Part shown: in pieces, positions 39,513 to 48,723 of the stretch
Numbering within the stretch: the stretch's first letter is position 1
Layout of the letters: every line of letters starts with the position of its first letter
NCBI GenBank assembly: GCA_025210795.1
Contig: JAOAQZ010000019.1
Coordinates: 186,001 to 250,000, forward strand
DNA length: 64,000 bases
Reading direction: 5' to 3'
Source of the DNA: Cohaesibacter sp.
GTDB lineage: Bacteria > Pseudomonadota > Alphaproteobacteria > Rhizobiales > Cohaesibacteraceae
The notes under the pieces: generated by a model
What the model was told of the DNA's origin: nothing
What the model saw: only the letters and a program-made list of their open reading frames with translations
The model's database searches: none
Translations under genes and position numbers: made by a program

Positions 39513-40265
39513 ATGCCAACCGCCAAAAGCAGCCAAGCTAAAAAGCCTGTTCGCCGACGCTGGAGCAAGCTTAAAAAAGTAGAGATCGAAGAGCTATTCT
39601 CCCGGTTCGAGCAGCAGCGACCGGACCCCAAGGGAGAGCTTGACTATTCCAATGCTTATACGCTGCTGGTTGCTGTGGTTCTCTCAGCCCAAGCCACCGA
39701 CGTGGGGGTTAACAAGGCCACGGGGCCACTTTTTGCCATTGCTGACAGCCCCGAAAAAATGGTGGCGCTTGGGGAAGACACGGTTCGCGATTATATCAAG
39801 ACCATTGGCCTTTATCGTAACAAGGCGAAAAATGTCATTCTCTTAAGCCAGAAGCTGATTGATGAATTTGGCTCAGAAGTGCCAGCAGACCGGGATGCCT
39901 TGGTCAGCTTGCCCGGCGTAGGTCGCAAAACCGCCAATGTGGTGCTGAATATCTTCTTTGGCCAATCCACCATTGCGGTTGATACCCATATTTTTCGTCT
40001 CTCCAATCGCGTTGGGCTTGCTCCGGGCAAAAATGTCGATGACGTTGAGTTGGCGCTCGACAAGATTATTCCCCCAGCTTTTAAGCGCCATTCCCATCAC
40101 TGGCTTATTCTGCATGGACGCTATATTTGCAAAGCCCGCAAGCCTGATTGCAAAAAATGCATCATTGCCGACTTGTGCAAGTTCAAGGAAAAGACCTATT
40201 CGGTACCAGCGCCAATTGTTGAATTGTCATCCTATGAAAATAAGCAGCAAAAGCCGACCGCATAG
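39513..40265 (+). CDS. nth: Endonuclease III
   Basis: DNA glycosylase and AP lyase that removes oxidised pyrimidines. The 250-residue protein has the helix-hairpin-helix SLPGVGRKTANVVL with catalytic Lys, the VDTHIFRLSNRVGL Asp, and a C-terminal [4Fe-4S] cluster (C-x6-C-x2-C-x5-C, from CKARKPDCKKC). A basic N-terminal extension of about 20 residues precedes the domain. It is convergent with the LysE-like gene, stop codons 9 bp apart. Confidence 0.97.
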   Translation: MPTAKSSQAKKPVRRRWSKLKKVEIEELFSRFEQQRPDPKGELDYSNAYTLLVAVVLSAQATDVGVNKATGPLFAIADSPEKMVALGEDTVRDYIKTIGLYRNKAKNVILLSQKLIDEFGSEVPADRDALVSLPGVGRKTANVVLNIFFGQSTIAVDTHIFRLSNRVGLAPGKNVDDVELALDKIIPPAFKRHSHHWLILHGRYICKARKPDCKKCIIADLCKFKEKTYSVPAPIVELSSYENKQQKPTA

Positions 40266-40274
40266 CAGCTTTTC

Positions 40275-40913
40275 TCACATGGCATTTATATAAGGCGGAT
40301 TAAGCGCGATCCAAAGAGCAATGATGAGCATCAGAAACGCTATGGCTGGTGCTACAAATATATCGTATTTCTGTAACCGACCCTGAAGTTTCTCCGCTCC
40401 CCAAATATAGAGTGTTTCAACCACCATCGCGATGAGAAGCCAGATAAAGCCGAGTAAAGCAATCTGTATTCCCATCCAATCTGTCGTTTCCTGTACAAAC
40501 CGGGGCAAGATGGTTGCGATGAAAATAATAGTTTTGGGATTGGCCCAGGAAATCACAAACCCCGAAATCACTCTGCTGCGGGCTTTTCGTGGGCAGGAAA
40601 AATGCAGAGCCTTGACTTTGAAGGGTGAAGGAGCCTGCAAGATACGGATCGCATTCCAAATAAGAAACGCAGCCCCACAATAGCCAAGCATTGCAAAAAT
40701 TGCCGGGCTTGCTGTTTGAATGGTTGGCAGTGCAATCAAAATGAGCGCCAATTTGCTTAGCCTCGCAATACTGATGCCAAAGGCCATTTCTATTCCAGCT
40801 TGGCGACCAAATTGCAGAGTTTGAATTGTAAGAGATGAAACGGCTAACCCGGGAATGGATGCCAGAACAATGACGGACAGGCAGTAAGCAGCAATAAGAT
40901 CGAACGCAATCAT
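40275..40913 (-). CDS. LysE-like amino acid exporter (divergent)
   Basis: A 212-residue protein with about six hydrophobic segments, resembling LysE/RhtB exporters. The signature that reads PGPN in the family is IPGLAVSSLTIQTLQFGRQA here, so the second proline and the asparagine are changed. ISWANPKTIIFIATILPRF is conserved. Substrate unknown. It is a second LysE-type gene in the window and lies divergent from the LuxR-hydrolase gene, 333 bp away. Confidence 0.8.
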   Translation of the reverse strand: MIAFDLIAAYCLSVIVLASIPGLAVSSLTIQTLQFGRQAGIEMAFGISIARLSKLALILIALPTIQTASPAIFAMLGYCGAAFLIWNAIRILQAPSPFKVKALHFSCPRKARSRVISGFVISWANPKTIIFIATILPRFVQETTDWMGIQIALLGFIWLLIAMVVETLYIWGAEKLQGRLQKYDIFVAPAIAFLMLIIALWIALNPPYINAM

Positions 40914-41246
40914 GGCAAAGCTCCGCCAAGCCGGTGCATCACCAGCTTTTGGTCATCATGGTCGAGAAGAAAACGGGGAAGGTCTGGCCTTTAAACTACC
41001 AAATGGAGAACAGGTAGAAGCCAATATTCTTCGAGCCAATTCAATTGGGCAATGGACGTGCTCCAGCAAGCATCTTAAACCTCCCCCGGCAAAGTTGGAC
41101 AAACATTTGCAATTTCAGTACGGTACAAAACTGGTAGCTACTTGATAATACCCCACTCGGGGTAATGCCTGACTTTTGACCCGCCTTTTTGACTTTCCCG
41201 TTACCAAGATTATCGAGCCCTATTGGTTCGGGTTTTGAGATTCTCA
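40914..41246. other. Gap between LysE-like gene and the LuxR-hydrolase gene
   Basis: About 330 bp between divergent genes. A 77-codon frame (40912-41145) is open but has no recognised match or ribosome site and overlaps the LysE start codon, so I do not call it a gene. A 16-bp dyad at 41149-41164 is the main recognisable element. Confidence 0.45.
41149..41164. promoter_or_regulatory. 16-bp dyad before the LuxR-hydrolase gene
   Basis: TACCCC and GGGGTA flank a 4-bp centre (ACTC), 83 bp before the ATG at 41247. The size and symmetry suit a dimeric LuxR-type regulator, so autoregulation by the downstream protein is a possibility. Confidence 0.4.
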
Positions 41247-43046
41247 ATGACATTTAACAAAACAATCCAGCCTTCAGACCAATCCCCGCAGAATAAAAAT
41301 TCAAATGATGAGGGCCAGCACGCAAAGTTGCTACAAGCACTTTATGGATTTTTGTCAGATCCCAATGATTTTCAGGAATTCCTGACAGAACTGGATGACC
41401 AATTGATCAGTTTGGGACAGGATCATCTCTCCGCTCAGGACTTTACCAAGGAATATGAGGATTTTTCAAAATCCTCCAATCTTGATCATCATTTTGCCTG
41501 CGCTGCCCAAATTTTCGACCGCATTGGCCTTGCAGATGCCACAGCCGCTTCTACGACTTCGAGCAATAAGCTCAATAATCCCGAATTCCTGCTCGATGGA
41601 AACGGAATAGTCCTTTCCATGAATGCCTCAGCCAGCCAAATGTTTGATAGTGCTGAAATCGGCAAACCTTCTTTCAAAATCCTAGATGATCCTGATTTTC
41701 ACGCTTTTTTGCGCGACGAGATAAACCGGCCTGCCGCAAAGAACAGCAACCAGTTGCGCGTTTATGTTCACACGGACCCGCTCAATCACCAGAGCCAAAA
41801 ATTGTTCCTGTTGACGCAAAATGAGGAACAGAAGGAAGCATATGGAACTGTTTTTTCTCTTATTTGCTGCCAATTGGGATGGAAACATGCCATTGGCCTG
41901 ACGCTAGAGACCAGTTTTGGGCTTAGCTCTGCCGAACAGGAAGTCTTGAAAGGCGTGGTGGAGGGCAAGAGCTTTTCTGACATTGCCGAAGAACGTGGCC
42001 GATCGGTACAAACCATCCGGACCCAATCCAAAAGCCTTCTTCGAAAAACAGGTGCAAAGTCCCAAGCCGGGTTGGTTAGACTCTTTGCAGCCATCTGCCT
42101 GTCCGTGCCATCCCTTCGCGAAGAAACCGAAAGCTCTATAGGCAAGCCCTTTCATCATTTGCGCAGCAATATGGTCGGCTTTGATGGAATGCCTCAGTTA
42201 CAAGTGGATGAATATGGGTCCGCAACCGGCTTTCCCGTCATCATGTTCCATGGCTTGTTTACTGGCACTGGCTTAACCGAACAAGCCTCTGCTTATGTTG
42301 CTTCATGCGGGCTGCGGATCATCGCACCATGGCGGCCCGATTGGGGTCAATCGGGGGCATTTACCGGAGATCGGACAAAAGCTCCCGAGCTTTTTGCCCG
42401 ACAAATTGAAGAGCTTTTAAAGCATTATAATTTTGAACAGGTCGCATTGGTTGGCCGTTTTACCGGCTGTATCTATGCTGCAGCTACCGCACAAAGATTG
42501 GCCTCACGTGCCATTGCGACAATTTTGGTTTCTCCCACTCAGCCAATTGTCGACAAATCAGAACTGAGGCAGATGGAAGGATGGCAGCGGATCTTTGCCT
42601 ATGCCATTACCTATACCCCGTCTGTGGTTCCAATCCTTGTACGGGGCATGCGACAATTTTTGTTTCGTAAGGAAGTCTCCAAGTTTATGGAAGGCTTTTA
42701 CGGAAGCCCCATGGCGGATATCAAAGCTCGGAATTTGCCGGAAATTCAGGCCCTGATTGCCGAGCAGGTCGAGCAATCCTTTGCCCAAGGCACGCAAGCC
42801 CATGAGCGGGATTTGATGCTCACCGGCAGCAATTGGACCCGCTATCTTGAGGGCATTGTCTCGCCGGTCCTGTCTATTCACGGGCAGAAAAACCCCGTTG
42901 ACAAGATCGAGACCATTCGGGGCTTCACGCGCTATTGCCCTCATATGCAACTATTGGAGCTAGAAGATCGAGGGCAGCTCTTTGTCCATAGTGAGCCAGC
43001 CTTATTGTGGGGCCATATCCGGCAATTTATTCAAGATCAGCGCTGA
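41247..43046 (+). CDS. LuxR-type HTH protein fused to a degenerate alpha/beta-hydrolase fold
   Basis: A 599-residue protein of unusual design. The N-terminal 220 residues include a PAS-like stretch (about 95-215, FLLDGNGIVLSMNASASQMF). A LuxR-type helix-turn-helix follows (about 224-285, SSAEQEVLKGVVEGKSFSDI and QTIRTQSKSLLRKTGAKSQ). The C-terminal half (about 310-599) has the alpha/beta-hydrolase fold with FHGLFTGTG, but the usual nucleophile elbow G-x-S-x-G reads G-R-F-T-G (F405), the Asp position reads N549 in GQKNP, and the His position is Q577 in RGQLF. This suggests a sensor rather than an enzyme. The frame is open from TTG 41223; the first ATG is 41247. Ligand and targets unknown. Confidence 0.85.
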   Translation: MTFNKTIQPSDQSPQNKNSNDEGQHAKLLQALYGFLSDPNDFQEFLTELDDQLISLGQDHLSAQDFTKEYEDFSKSSNLDHHFACAAQIFDRIGLADATAASTTSSNKLNNPEFLLDGNGIVLSMNASASQMFDSAEIGKPSFKILDDPDFHAFLRDEINRPAAKNSNQLRVYVHTDPLNHQSQKLFLLTQNEEQKEAYGTVFSLICCQLGWKHAIGLTLETSFGLSSAEQEVLKGVVEGKSFSDIAEERGRSVQTIRTQSKSLLRKTGAKSQAGLVRLFAAICLSVPSLREETESSIGKPFHHLRSNMVGFDGMPQLQVDEYGSATGFPVIMFHGLFTGTGLTEQASAYVASCGLRIIAPWRPDWGQSGAFTGDRTKAPELFARQIEELLKHYNFEQVALVGRFTGCIYAAATAQRLASRAIATILVSPTQPIVDKSELRQMEGWQRIFAYAITYTPSVVPILVRGMRQFLFRKEVSKFMEGFYGSPMADIKARNLPEIQALIAEQVEQSFAQGTQAHERDLMLTGSNWTRYLEGIVSPVLSIHGQKNPVDKIETIRGFTRYCPHMQLLELEDRGQLFVHSEPALLWGHIRQFIQDQR

Positions 43047-43060
43047 TCATGCTTGCAGCA

Positions 43061-43084
43061 AAAAGGCCGGTTTCCCGGCCTTTT
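43061..43084. terminator. Bidirectional terminator after the LuxR-hydrolase gene
   Basis: AAAAGGCCGG (43061-43070) pairs with CCGGCCTTTT (43075-43084), a 4-nt loop, between convergent genes. Confidence 0.9.
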
Positions 43085-43098
43085 CTTGTCCCTGTATT

Positions 43099-43791
43099 TT
43101 ACTCAATGTCAGTATTAATCGGCCGTGAGCCGCTCAAGCGCTTATGGACATGGACCATAAAGGCGGTGGCAAAGAGTGGCGTGAGCAGATTGAGGATCGG
43201 AACTGCGATAAAGCCTGCAATCACCAAGCCGCAGAGAAAGATCTTGGCACCATGTTTGGCACGCAGCTCTTTCACTTCGGCGGGGCTGCGAAAACGCAAG
43301 GCGGCCTGCTCAAAATATTCCCGACCCAGAAGATAACCGTTTGCCGGGAAAAAGATAATGAAGCCAAGCCCCAGCAATGGCACCATCATCAAAACCACAA
43401 TATTGACGAGCAATACAACCCCAAGGAAGCGAAGGGCCTGGATCATGGCCTCACCCATCCCCAAAGACCTGCCAGGCGTGTCCATTGGATAATGGGTATG
43501 CTCAACCACTTCAGAAATGTCATCCAAAAACAGGGACGCGACAACCGCTGAAACGGGAACGATCAGGAACCACAGGCCAAAAACCACACTGAGGCCTGCA
43601 ATAATAGAGGCCACAGTTTCAGCCCAACCGGGCAGAAAATCCTCCAGAGTGAGCAAATGGGCAAGCCCTGCCTGACTGAGCGCCCAGATAAGCGCCAGCA
43701 AAAGAAGCGTGATGCCAAGCGTTTTCCAAAGAACCGAGCGGAAAGGTTGGGTAAAGAGTTGACTGAATGCCAAGGAGGCAGACGATATCAT
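43099..43791 (-). CDS. EI24/CysZ-like membrane protein
   Basis: A 230-residue protein with about four to five hydrophobic segments, resembling EI24/CysZ-type proteins, including the sulfate-transport CysZ. Characteristic segments are FSQLFTQPFRSVLWKTL at the start, FGLWFLIVPVSAVVASLFLD and the C-terminal VIAGFIAVPILNLLTPLFATAFMVH. The start at 43791 was chosen; the frame opens at 43839. The substrate cannot be predicted. Annotation of sulfate transport is from distant relatives. Confidence 0.8.
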   Translation of the reverse strand: MISSASLAFSQLFTQPFRSVLWKTLGITLLLLALIWALSQAGLAHLLTLEDFLPGWAETVASIIAGLSVVFGLWFLIVPVSAVVASLFLDDISEVVEHTHYPMDTPGRSLGMGEAMIQALRFLGVVLLVNIVVLMMVPLLGLGFIIFFPANGYLLGREYFEQAALRFRSPAEVKELRAKHGAKIFLCGLVIAGFIAVPILNLLTPLFATAFMVHVHKRLSGSRPINTDIE

Positions 43792-43991
43792 GGGTGAAAA
43801 TCCCTTTATATCTTTCAAACTATCTGATTTTTCCTTCACATAGGGCTCGCTTTGCCATTGTGCAAGGCAAAAGAAGAGAAAAGGCGGTTGCGCTCCTCTC
43901 TTTGCTGCCTATACTGCGCCGCAACACATTATTGGCCTGTGGCTGGGTCTTGTCATCCACCTTCTTGGCCCAATCCTCCATGGAGAGTTTT

Positions 43992-44990
43992 ATGAGCGCA
44001 GCTCGGTTTGATATTCTTGGTATTGGCAATGCGATTGTTGATGTTTTGTCCAAGACAGAAGATGATTTTCTTGTGGCTGAGGGCCTGCATAAAGGCTCTA
44101 TGAACCTGATTGATGCAGAGCGTGCAGAATATCTCTATTCCAAGATGGGCCCAGCCATTGAAGCCTCGGGCGGCAGCGCTGGCAATACTATCTTCGGTAT
44201 CGCATCCTTGGGCGGTCATCCCGCTTATTTTGGCAAAGTGGCTGATGATCAGTTGGGTCATATCTTTACCCATGATATGCGCTCGCTCGGAGCGCATTTT
44301 GAAAGTACTCCGCTGACCGGTTCTGCCCCGACCGCTCGCTCCATGATTCTTATCTCTCCTGATGGGGAGCGCACCATGAATACCTATCTTGGGGCCTGTG
44401 TGGAACTGGGTGAGGACGACATTGATGAAACAATTGTCGCCGATTCCGGTATCACTTATATGGAAGGCTATTTGTGGGATAAAGAAGGGGCTAAAAATGC
44501 CTTCCGTAAAGCGGCTCGCGTTGCCCATGAGGCTGGCCGGCAAGTCTCAATCACGCTGTCGGACAGTTTTTGTGTTGACCGGTTCCGCGATGAATTCCTT
44601 GAGCTGATCAAATCCGGTCAGGTTGATATTGTCTTTGCCAATGAGCCAGAGATCAAAAGCCTTTATCAAACTGCTGATCGTGTCACCGCAATCAACGAAA
44701 TCCGCAAAGATGCAAAACTTGCAGCAATCACCTTGGGAGAAGAGGGGTCTTTGGCGGTTACCAAAGATGAAACTCATCATGTAAAGGCACACACCATCGA
44801 CGAGTTGGTTGACACCACCGGTGCTGGCGATCTTTATGCGTCCGGCTTCCTGTTTGGGCTGGCCAATGAGATGGATCTGGAAAAATGCGCACTTCTGGGC
44901 GGCTATGCAGCTGCGGAAGTGATCCAGCATATCGGCCCGCGTCCAGCCATCAATCTCAAACAAGGGGCAGAGCAGGTGGGCCTGCTTTAG
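43992..44990 (+). CDS. PfkB-family carbohydrate kinase (adenosine kinase-like)
   Basis: A 332-residue ribokinase-family enzyme, likely an adenosine or nucleoside kinase. Seen are GIGNAIVDVLSK near the start, GGSAGNTIFG and the C-terminal anion hole and catalytic DTTGAGDLYASGF. The ATG at 43992 has GGAGAG upstream; the frame opens far earlier (43767), which would not be a sensible start. It is divergent from the EI24-like gene. Substrate is not proven. Confidence 0.9.
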   Translation: MSAARFDILGIGNAIVDVLSKTEDDFLVAEGLHKGSMNLIDAERAEYLYSKMGPAIEASGGSAGNTIFGIASLGGHPAYFGKVADDQLGHIFTHDMRSLGAHFESTPLTGSAPTARSMILISPDGERTMNTYLGACVELGEDDIDETIVADSGITYMEGYLWDKEGAKNAFRKAARVAHEAGRQVSITLSDSFCVDRFRDEFLELIKSGQVDIVFANEPEIKSLYQTADRVTAINEIRKDAKLAAITLGEEGSLAVTKDETHHVKAHTIDELVDTTGAGDLYASGFLFGLANEMDLEKCALLGGYAAAEVIQHIGPRPAINLKQGAEQVGLL

Positions 44991-45021
44991 GCACTGCCTG
45001 TTTCTCTTGTTAATCAAATAT

Positions 45022-45050
45022 AAAAGGCAGCTCTTTGAGCTGCCTTTTTT
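45022..45050. terminator. Bidirectional terminator between the PfkB kinase and coaA
   Basis: AAAAGGCAGCTC (45022-45033) and GAGCTGCCTTTT (45037-45048) form a stem with a 3-nt loop, followed by T residues on both strands. Confidence 0.92.
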
Positions 45051-45080
45051 GTTCATCTGCTGATTCTCAATCGCTTCTCT

Positions 45081-46034
45081 TTAAAGCTTGCGTAGCATTA
45101 CCGTTTTAATCCCGTGGGAGCCATTTTTGCGCAGCACCAGATCGGCGCGCGGGCGCGTTGGGAAGATATTTTCTCGCAAATTGATCAGGTTGATCGAGGT
45201 CCATAAATCATTGGCGATGGTTTGGGCTTCGTCTTCTTCAATGATTGAATAGCGATGGAAATAGGAACCGGGATCGCGAAAAGCCGTCTCGCGCAGGCGC
45301 ATGAAGCGTTCGATATACCAACGATGGAGGATATCTTCATCGGCATCAATATAGATGGAGAAATCAAAGAAGTCCGATACAAAGGGGATTTCCTTGCCAT
45401 CTTTGGGCAAAAGGCCGGTTTGTAGCACATTCAGCCCTTCCAGAATAAGAATATCCGGCTGGTCAATGGTCACGCCCTCATCGGGCATCACATCATAATA
45501 GAAATGGCTATAGATAGGCGCACGCACATGGCGTTTGCCTGCTTTGATATCGGTTAGAAATTGTAGCAAAGTCGCGCGGTCATAGCTTTCAGGAAAGCCT
45601 TTTCGGCGCATCAGACCTTCTGCTTCCAGCACGGCATTTGGGTAGAGGAAGCCATCGGTTGTCACCAGATCCACCTTGGGACTTGCCGGCCAGCGCGAAA
45701 GCAGAGCTTGAAGCAGGCGGGCCGTTGTGGACTTTCCAACCGATACAGAACCAGCAACTCCGATAATGAAGGGGGTTTTTGGCTCATTGGTGCCAAGAAA
45801 GCGCTGGGTTGCGCGGTTCAGCCCTTTGGCAAATTCCACATAGAATGTGAGCAAACGGGAAAGAGGCAGATAGATTTCTTCCACCTCTGACAAAGACAGG
45901 GGGTCATTCAAGCTCTGGAGACGCTCCAGATCATCCTTATTCAGGGTCATGGGCGTGTCTGCACGCAGCATCGCCCATTCTTCCTTTGTAAAGGCTCGGT
46001 ACGGAGACAGGTGCCGGGTTGCCTGCTGTTCCAT
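45081..46034 (-). CDS. coaA: Pantothenate kinase (type I)
   Basis: Phosphorylates pantothenate, the first step of coenzyme A synthesis. The 317-residue protein has the P-loop [39 protein letters not shown] and the C-terminal [18 protein letters not shown], all type I motifs. A strong ribosome site (GGGGAAAGGA) precedes the start. It follows hisE by 135 bp on the same strand, a common Rhizobiales order; the gap has no clear terminator. coaE, the last CoA gene, is also in the window. Confidence 0.96.
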   Translation of the reverse strand: MEQQATRHLSPYRAFTKEEWAMLRADTPMTLNKDDLERLQSLNDPLSLSEVEEIYLPLSRLLTFYVEFAKGLNRATQRFLGTNEPKTPFIIGVAGSVSVGKSTTARLLQALLSRWPASPKVDLVTTDGFLYPNAVLEAEGLMRRKGFPESYDRATLLQFLTDIKAGKRHVRAPIYSHFYYDVMPDEGVTIDQPDILILEGLNVLQTGLLPKDGKEIPFVSDFFDFSIYIDADEDILHRWYIERFMRLRETAFRDPGSYFHRYSIIEEDEAQTIANDLWTSINLINLRENIFPTRPRADLVLRKNGSHGIKTVMLRKL

Positions 46035-46169
46035 TCCTTTCCCCTTCTGATCGATCTTTACGCTACATTACTGCAATGCGGCATAATTGGTTTGATTGAT
46101 CTCAAAGATCAAAGCATCATTTGCCCAAACACCCTCTCCATTCATTGGTCTTTGGGCAAAGCGTTTGGC

Positions 46170-46493
46170 CTAGTCTTTGGGGCGGGAGGCCTTTTCCTCA
46201 AGGCCGGTCTGGCCTGTGCGGGTGGCGAGTTCCGCCATTACGTCAGAAAGGGACACATCGCTCATTTTAAGAACCACAAGCAAATGATAGAGCAGATCGG
46301 CAGTTTCTGTTGTTACCTCTGCCTTGTCATGCTTCATGGCAGCGATCACCGTTTCAACCGCTTCTTCTCCCAGTTTTTGCGCGCATTTGCCAATGCCCTT
46401 CCCCATCAATTTACGGGTATAGGACATCTCGTCCTGGCTGTTTGCGCGCTCGGCGATAATGGACTCCAGATCGCTCAAAGTGAAATTCGACAT
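46170..46493 (-). CDS. hisE: Phosphoribosyl-ATP pyrophosphatase
   Basis: Hydrolyses phosphoribosyl-ATP to the monophosphate, the second step of histidine synthesis. The 107-residue protein has [38 protein letters not shown] shortened here to its hallmarks SYTRKLM and KLGEEAVE, the metal-binding glutamates of the MazG-like fold, and LLYHLLVVL. It is the HisE type without a HisI domain. It follows hisF by 46 bp, in the hisHAFE run. Confidence 0.96.
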   Translation of the reverse strand: MSNFTLSDLESIIAERANSQDEMSYTRKLMGKGIGKCAQKLGEEAVETVIAAMKHDKAEVTTETADLLYHLLVVLKMSDVSLSDVMAELATRTGQTGLEEKASRPKD

Positions 46494-46539
46494 TCGGATT
46501 ATCCCTTATTCGTCTTTAGGTGCCCTTGTGGCAAATCCT

Positions 46540-47322
46540 TTAGAACGTGGCATCCATTCGCATGGGAATACCTGCATCAACCATATGTTGTTTCGCTTCA
46601 GTGATGGAATATTCTCCGAAATGGAAAATTGAGGCAGCGAGCACGGCGGTTGCATGGCCATCGCGCACCCCTTCCACCAGATGATCCAGTGTCCCAACAC
46701 CGCCAGAGGCGATGACCGGAACCGAAATCATATCAGCAATCCTGCGGGTCAGATCGATATCGAAACCGATTTTCGTGCCATCACGATCCATAGAGGTGAG
46801 GAGAATTTCACCCGCTCCCAGATCAACCACTTCCTGAGCATATTCGATGGCATCAATGCCGGTCGGAGTGCGGCCGCCATGGGTGAAGATTTCCCATTTG
46901 AGCGGTTCGCCCTCTTTGGACACCCGTTTGGCATCAACCGAGGCAACGATGCATTGAGAACCGAATTTCTCTGCCGCTTCGCGGATAAATTCGCGGCGGG
47001 TAACAGCTGCGGTATTGATCGAGACCTTATCTGCACCAGCTTTGAGCAAATCGCGAATATTATCTGTTGTGCGGACACCGCCACCGACGGTGACCGGCAT
47101 AAAGCATTCTTCGGCGGTGCGGCGAACCACATCAAAAATCGTATCGCGATTTTCATGGCTTGCCGTGATATCAAGAAAACATAATTCGTCGGCCCCGGCT
47201 GCATCATAGGCCTTGGCGCATTCCACCGGATCGCCTGCGTCAACCAGATCAACGAAATTGACGCCCTTCACTACGCGGCCATCTTTCACATCAAGACAGG
47301 GAATCACTCGCGCTTTAAGCAT
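46540..47322 (-). CDS. hisF: Imidazole glycerol phosphate synthase, cyclase subunit
   Basis: Takes ammonia from HisH to convert PRFAR to imidazole glycerol phosphate and AICAR. The 260-residue barrel has [17 protein letters not shown], the catalytic D in DITASHE, GGGVRT and [15 protein letters not shown]. Its start overlaps the hisA stop by 8 bp, which indicates translational coupling. HisH, its glutaminase partner, is two genes away in the same operon. Confidence 0.98.
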   Translation of the reverse strand: MLKARVIPCLDVKDGRVVKGVNFVDLVDAGDPVECAKAYDAAGADELCFLDITASHENRDTIFDVVRRTAEECFMPVTVGGGVRTTDNIRDLLKAGADKVSINTAAVTRREFIREAAEKFGSQCIVASVDAKRVSKEGEPLKWEIFTHGGRTPTGIDAIEYAQEVVDLGAGEILLTSMDRDGTKIGFDIDLTRRIADMISVPVIASGGVGTLDHLVEGVRDGHATAVLAASIFHFGEYSITEAKQHMVDAGIPMRMDATF

Positions 47323-48073
47323 CTGACTGTTCCTTTGCTTTGCGCACAGCTTCTTTGGTCAGAGCCAAAGCCTCATCGGGATCAAGGCGGCCATCATAAA
47401 GAGCGCGACCGGAAATGGCCCCTTCAAGGATCATGCAATCCTCTTCAACAAGGCGTTTGACATCATCGATGGAAGCAAGGCCGCCTGAGGCAATCACCGG
47501 AATGGAGACCGCACGGGCCAGCTCAAGGGTGCTGTCGATATTAAGGCCGGTCAAAATGCCGTCGCGATCAATATCGGTATAGATGATGGCCGCAACGCCT
47601 GCATCTTCAAACTGCCTGGCAAGATCGATGACGGACAGCTCGGACGTTTCCGCCCATCCTTCAACGGCGACTTTGCCGCCCTTGGCGTCAATGCCCACGG
47701 CAATGCGGCCGGGGAATTTTTTGCAGGCTTCCTTGACCAGATCAGGGTCACGCACCGCAACGGTGCCCAGAATGACCCGCGCAATGCCTTTGTCCAGCCA
47801 GTGGGCAATGCCATCAAGATCACGAATACCGCCACCGAGCTGTACCGGATTAGTGGTATTGGCCAAAATGGCTTCCACCGCGGCGGTATTTTCGGACTTT
47901 CCGGCAAAGGCACCGTTCAGATCGACCACATGAAGCCATTCAAAGCCCTGATCCTGGAATTGTTTGGCCTGATCACCCGGATCCGTATTAAAAACGGTGG
48001 CCTGATCCATATCGCCCAGTTTAAGGCGAACACATTGGCCGTCTTTTAGATCAATCGCAGGAAAAAGAATCAT
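47315..48073 (-). CDS. hisA: ProFAR isomerase
   Basis: Isomerises ProFAR to PRFAR in histidine synthesis. The start codon at 48073 overlaps the hisH stop by one base (TAATG), so the gene is translationally coupled; this gives 252 residues. A longer frame from 48085 exists. Seen are [43 protein letters not shown] and [12 protein letters not shown], the standard family segments. Confidence 0.98.
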   Translation of the reverse strand: MILFPAIDLKDGQCVRLKLGDMDQATVFNTDPGDQAKQFQDQGFEWLHVVDLNGAFAGKSENTAAVEAILANTTNPVQLGGGIRDLDGIAHWLDKGIARVILGTVAVRDPDLVKEACKKFPGRIAVGIDAKGGKVAVEGWAETSELSVIDLARQFEDAGVAAIIYTDIDRDGILTGLNIDSTLELARAVSIPVIASGGLASIDDVKRLVEEDCMILEGAISGRALYDGRLDPDEALALTKEAVRKAKEQSDA

Positions 48074-48723
48074 TACGGGGTCCATTTCAAATAGTTGGAA
48101 ATGAGGGTCAGGCCCAATTTCTGGCTTTTTTCAGGGTGGAATTGTGTGCCCACAATATTGTCACGACCAACAATGGCGGTAACCGTCTGGCCATAGTCAC
48201 ATGTGGCCAGCACATGTGCCGGATTCTGCGGGACGAAATGGTAAGAATGCACGAAATAGGCGTGCAATCCGTCCGAGCCCGTTGGAATGCCACCTAAAAT
48301 GGGATGATCCGCCAGCTTGTTGATTGTATTCCAGCCCATATGCGGGATTTTAAGAGACGGATCTTGCGGCTCCATGGCAACAACATCGCCAGCGATCCAG
48401 TCAAGCCCATCGCACGAACCGTGCTCCAGACCATGCGAAGCCAAAAGCTGCATGCCCACACAGATGCCGAAGAATGGCTTGCCGTCTTTCAGCACGGCCT
48501 CGCGCAGAGCATCCACCATGCCATCAACCGAATTAAGCCCTGCATGACAGTCAGCAAATGCGCCCACGCCGGGCAAAACCACATGATGGGCCTTGCGCAC
48601 CGCATCGGGGTCGCTGGTGACAATCACTTTGGCATTAAGGTCGATCATGTTTGCTGCCCGCTCAAAAGCCTTGGCAGCCGAGCATAGATTGCCCGAACCA
48701 TAATCAATGATAGCGATGCTCAT
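48073..48723 (-). CDS. hisH: Imidazole glycerol phosphate synthase, glutaminase subunit
   Basis: Class I glutamine amidotransferase that supplies ammonia to HisF. The 216-residue protein begins with [11 protein letters not shown] and has the catalytic Cys in GICVGMQLL and a catalytic His in [10 protein letters not shown]. Its start lies directly after the DUF2628 stop codon with no spacer. Part of the hisB-DUF2628-hisH-hisA-hisF-hisE series. Confidence 0.98.
   Translation of the reverse strand: MSIAIIDYGSGNLCSAAKAFERAANMIDLNAKVIVTSDPDAVRKAHHVVLPGVGAFADCHAGLNSVDGMVDALREAVLKDGKPFFGICVGMQLLASHGLEHGSCDGLDWIAGDVVAMEPQDPSLKIPHMGWNTINKLADHPILGGIPTGSDGLHAYFVHSYHFVPQNPAHVLATCDYGQTVTAIVGRDNIVGTQFHPEKSQKLGLTLISNYLKWTP

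Noticed and set aside
40912..41145. 77-codon open frame between the LysE-like and LuxR-hydrolase genes
   Set aside because: It shares its ATG with the start codon of the LysE-like gene on the opposite strand, has no ribosome site and no recognisable family. It could be a decayed gene but I cannot support it.
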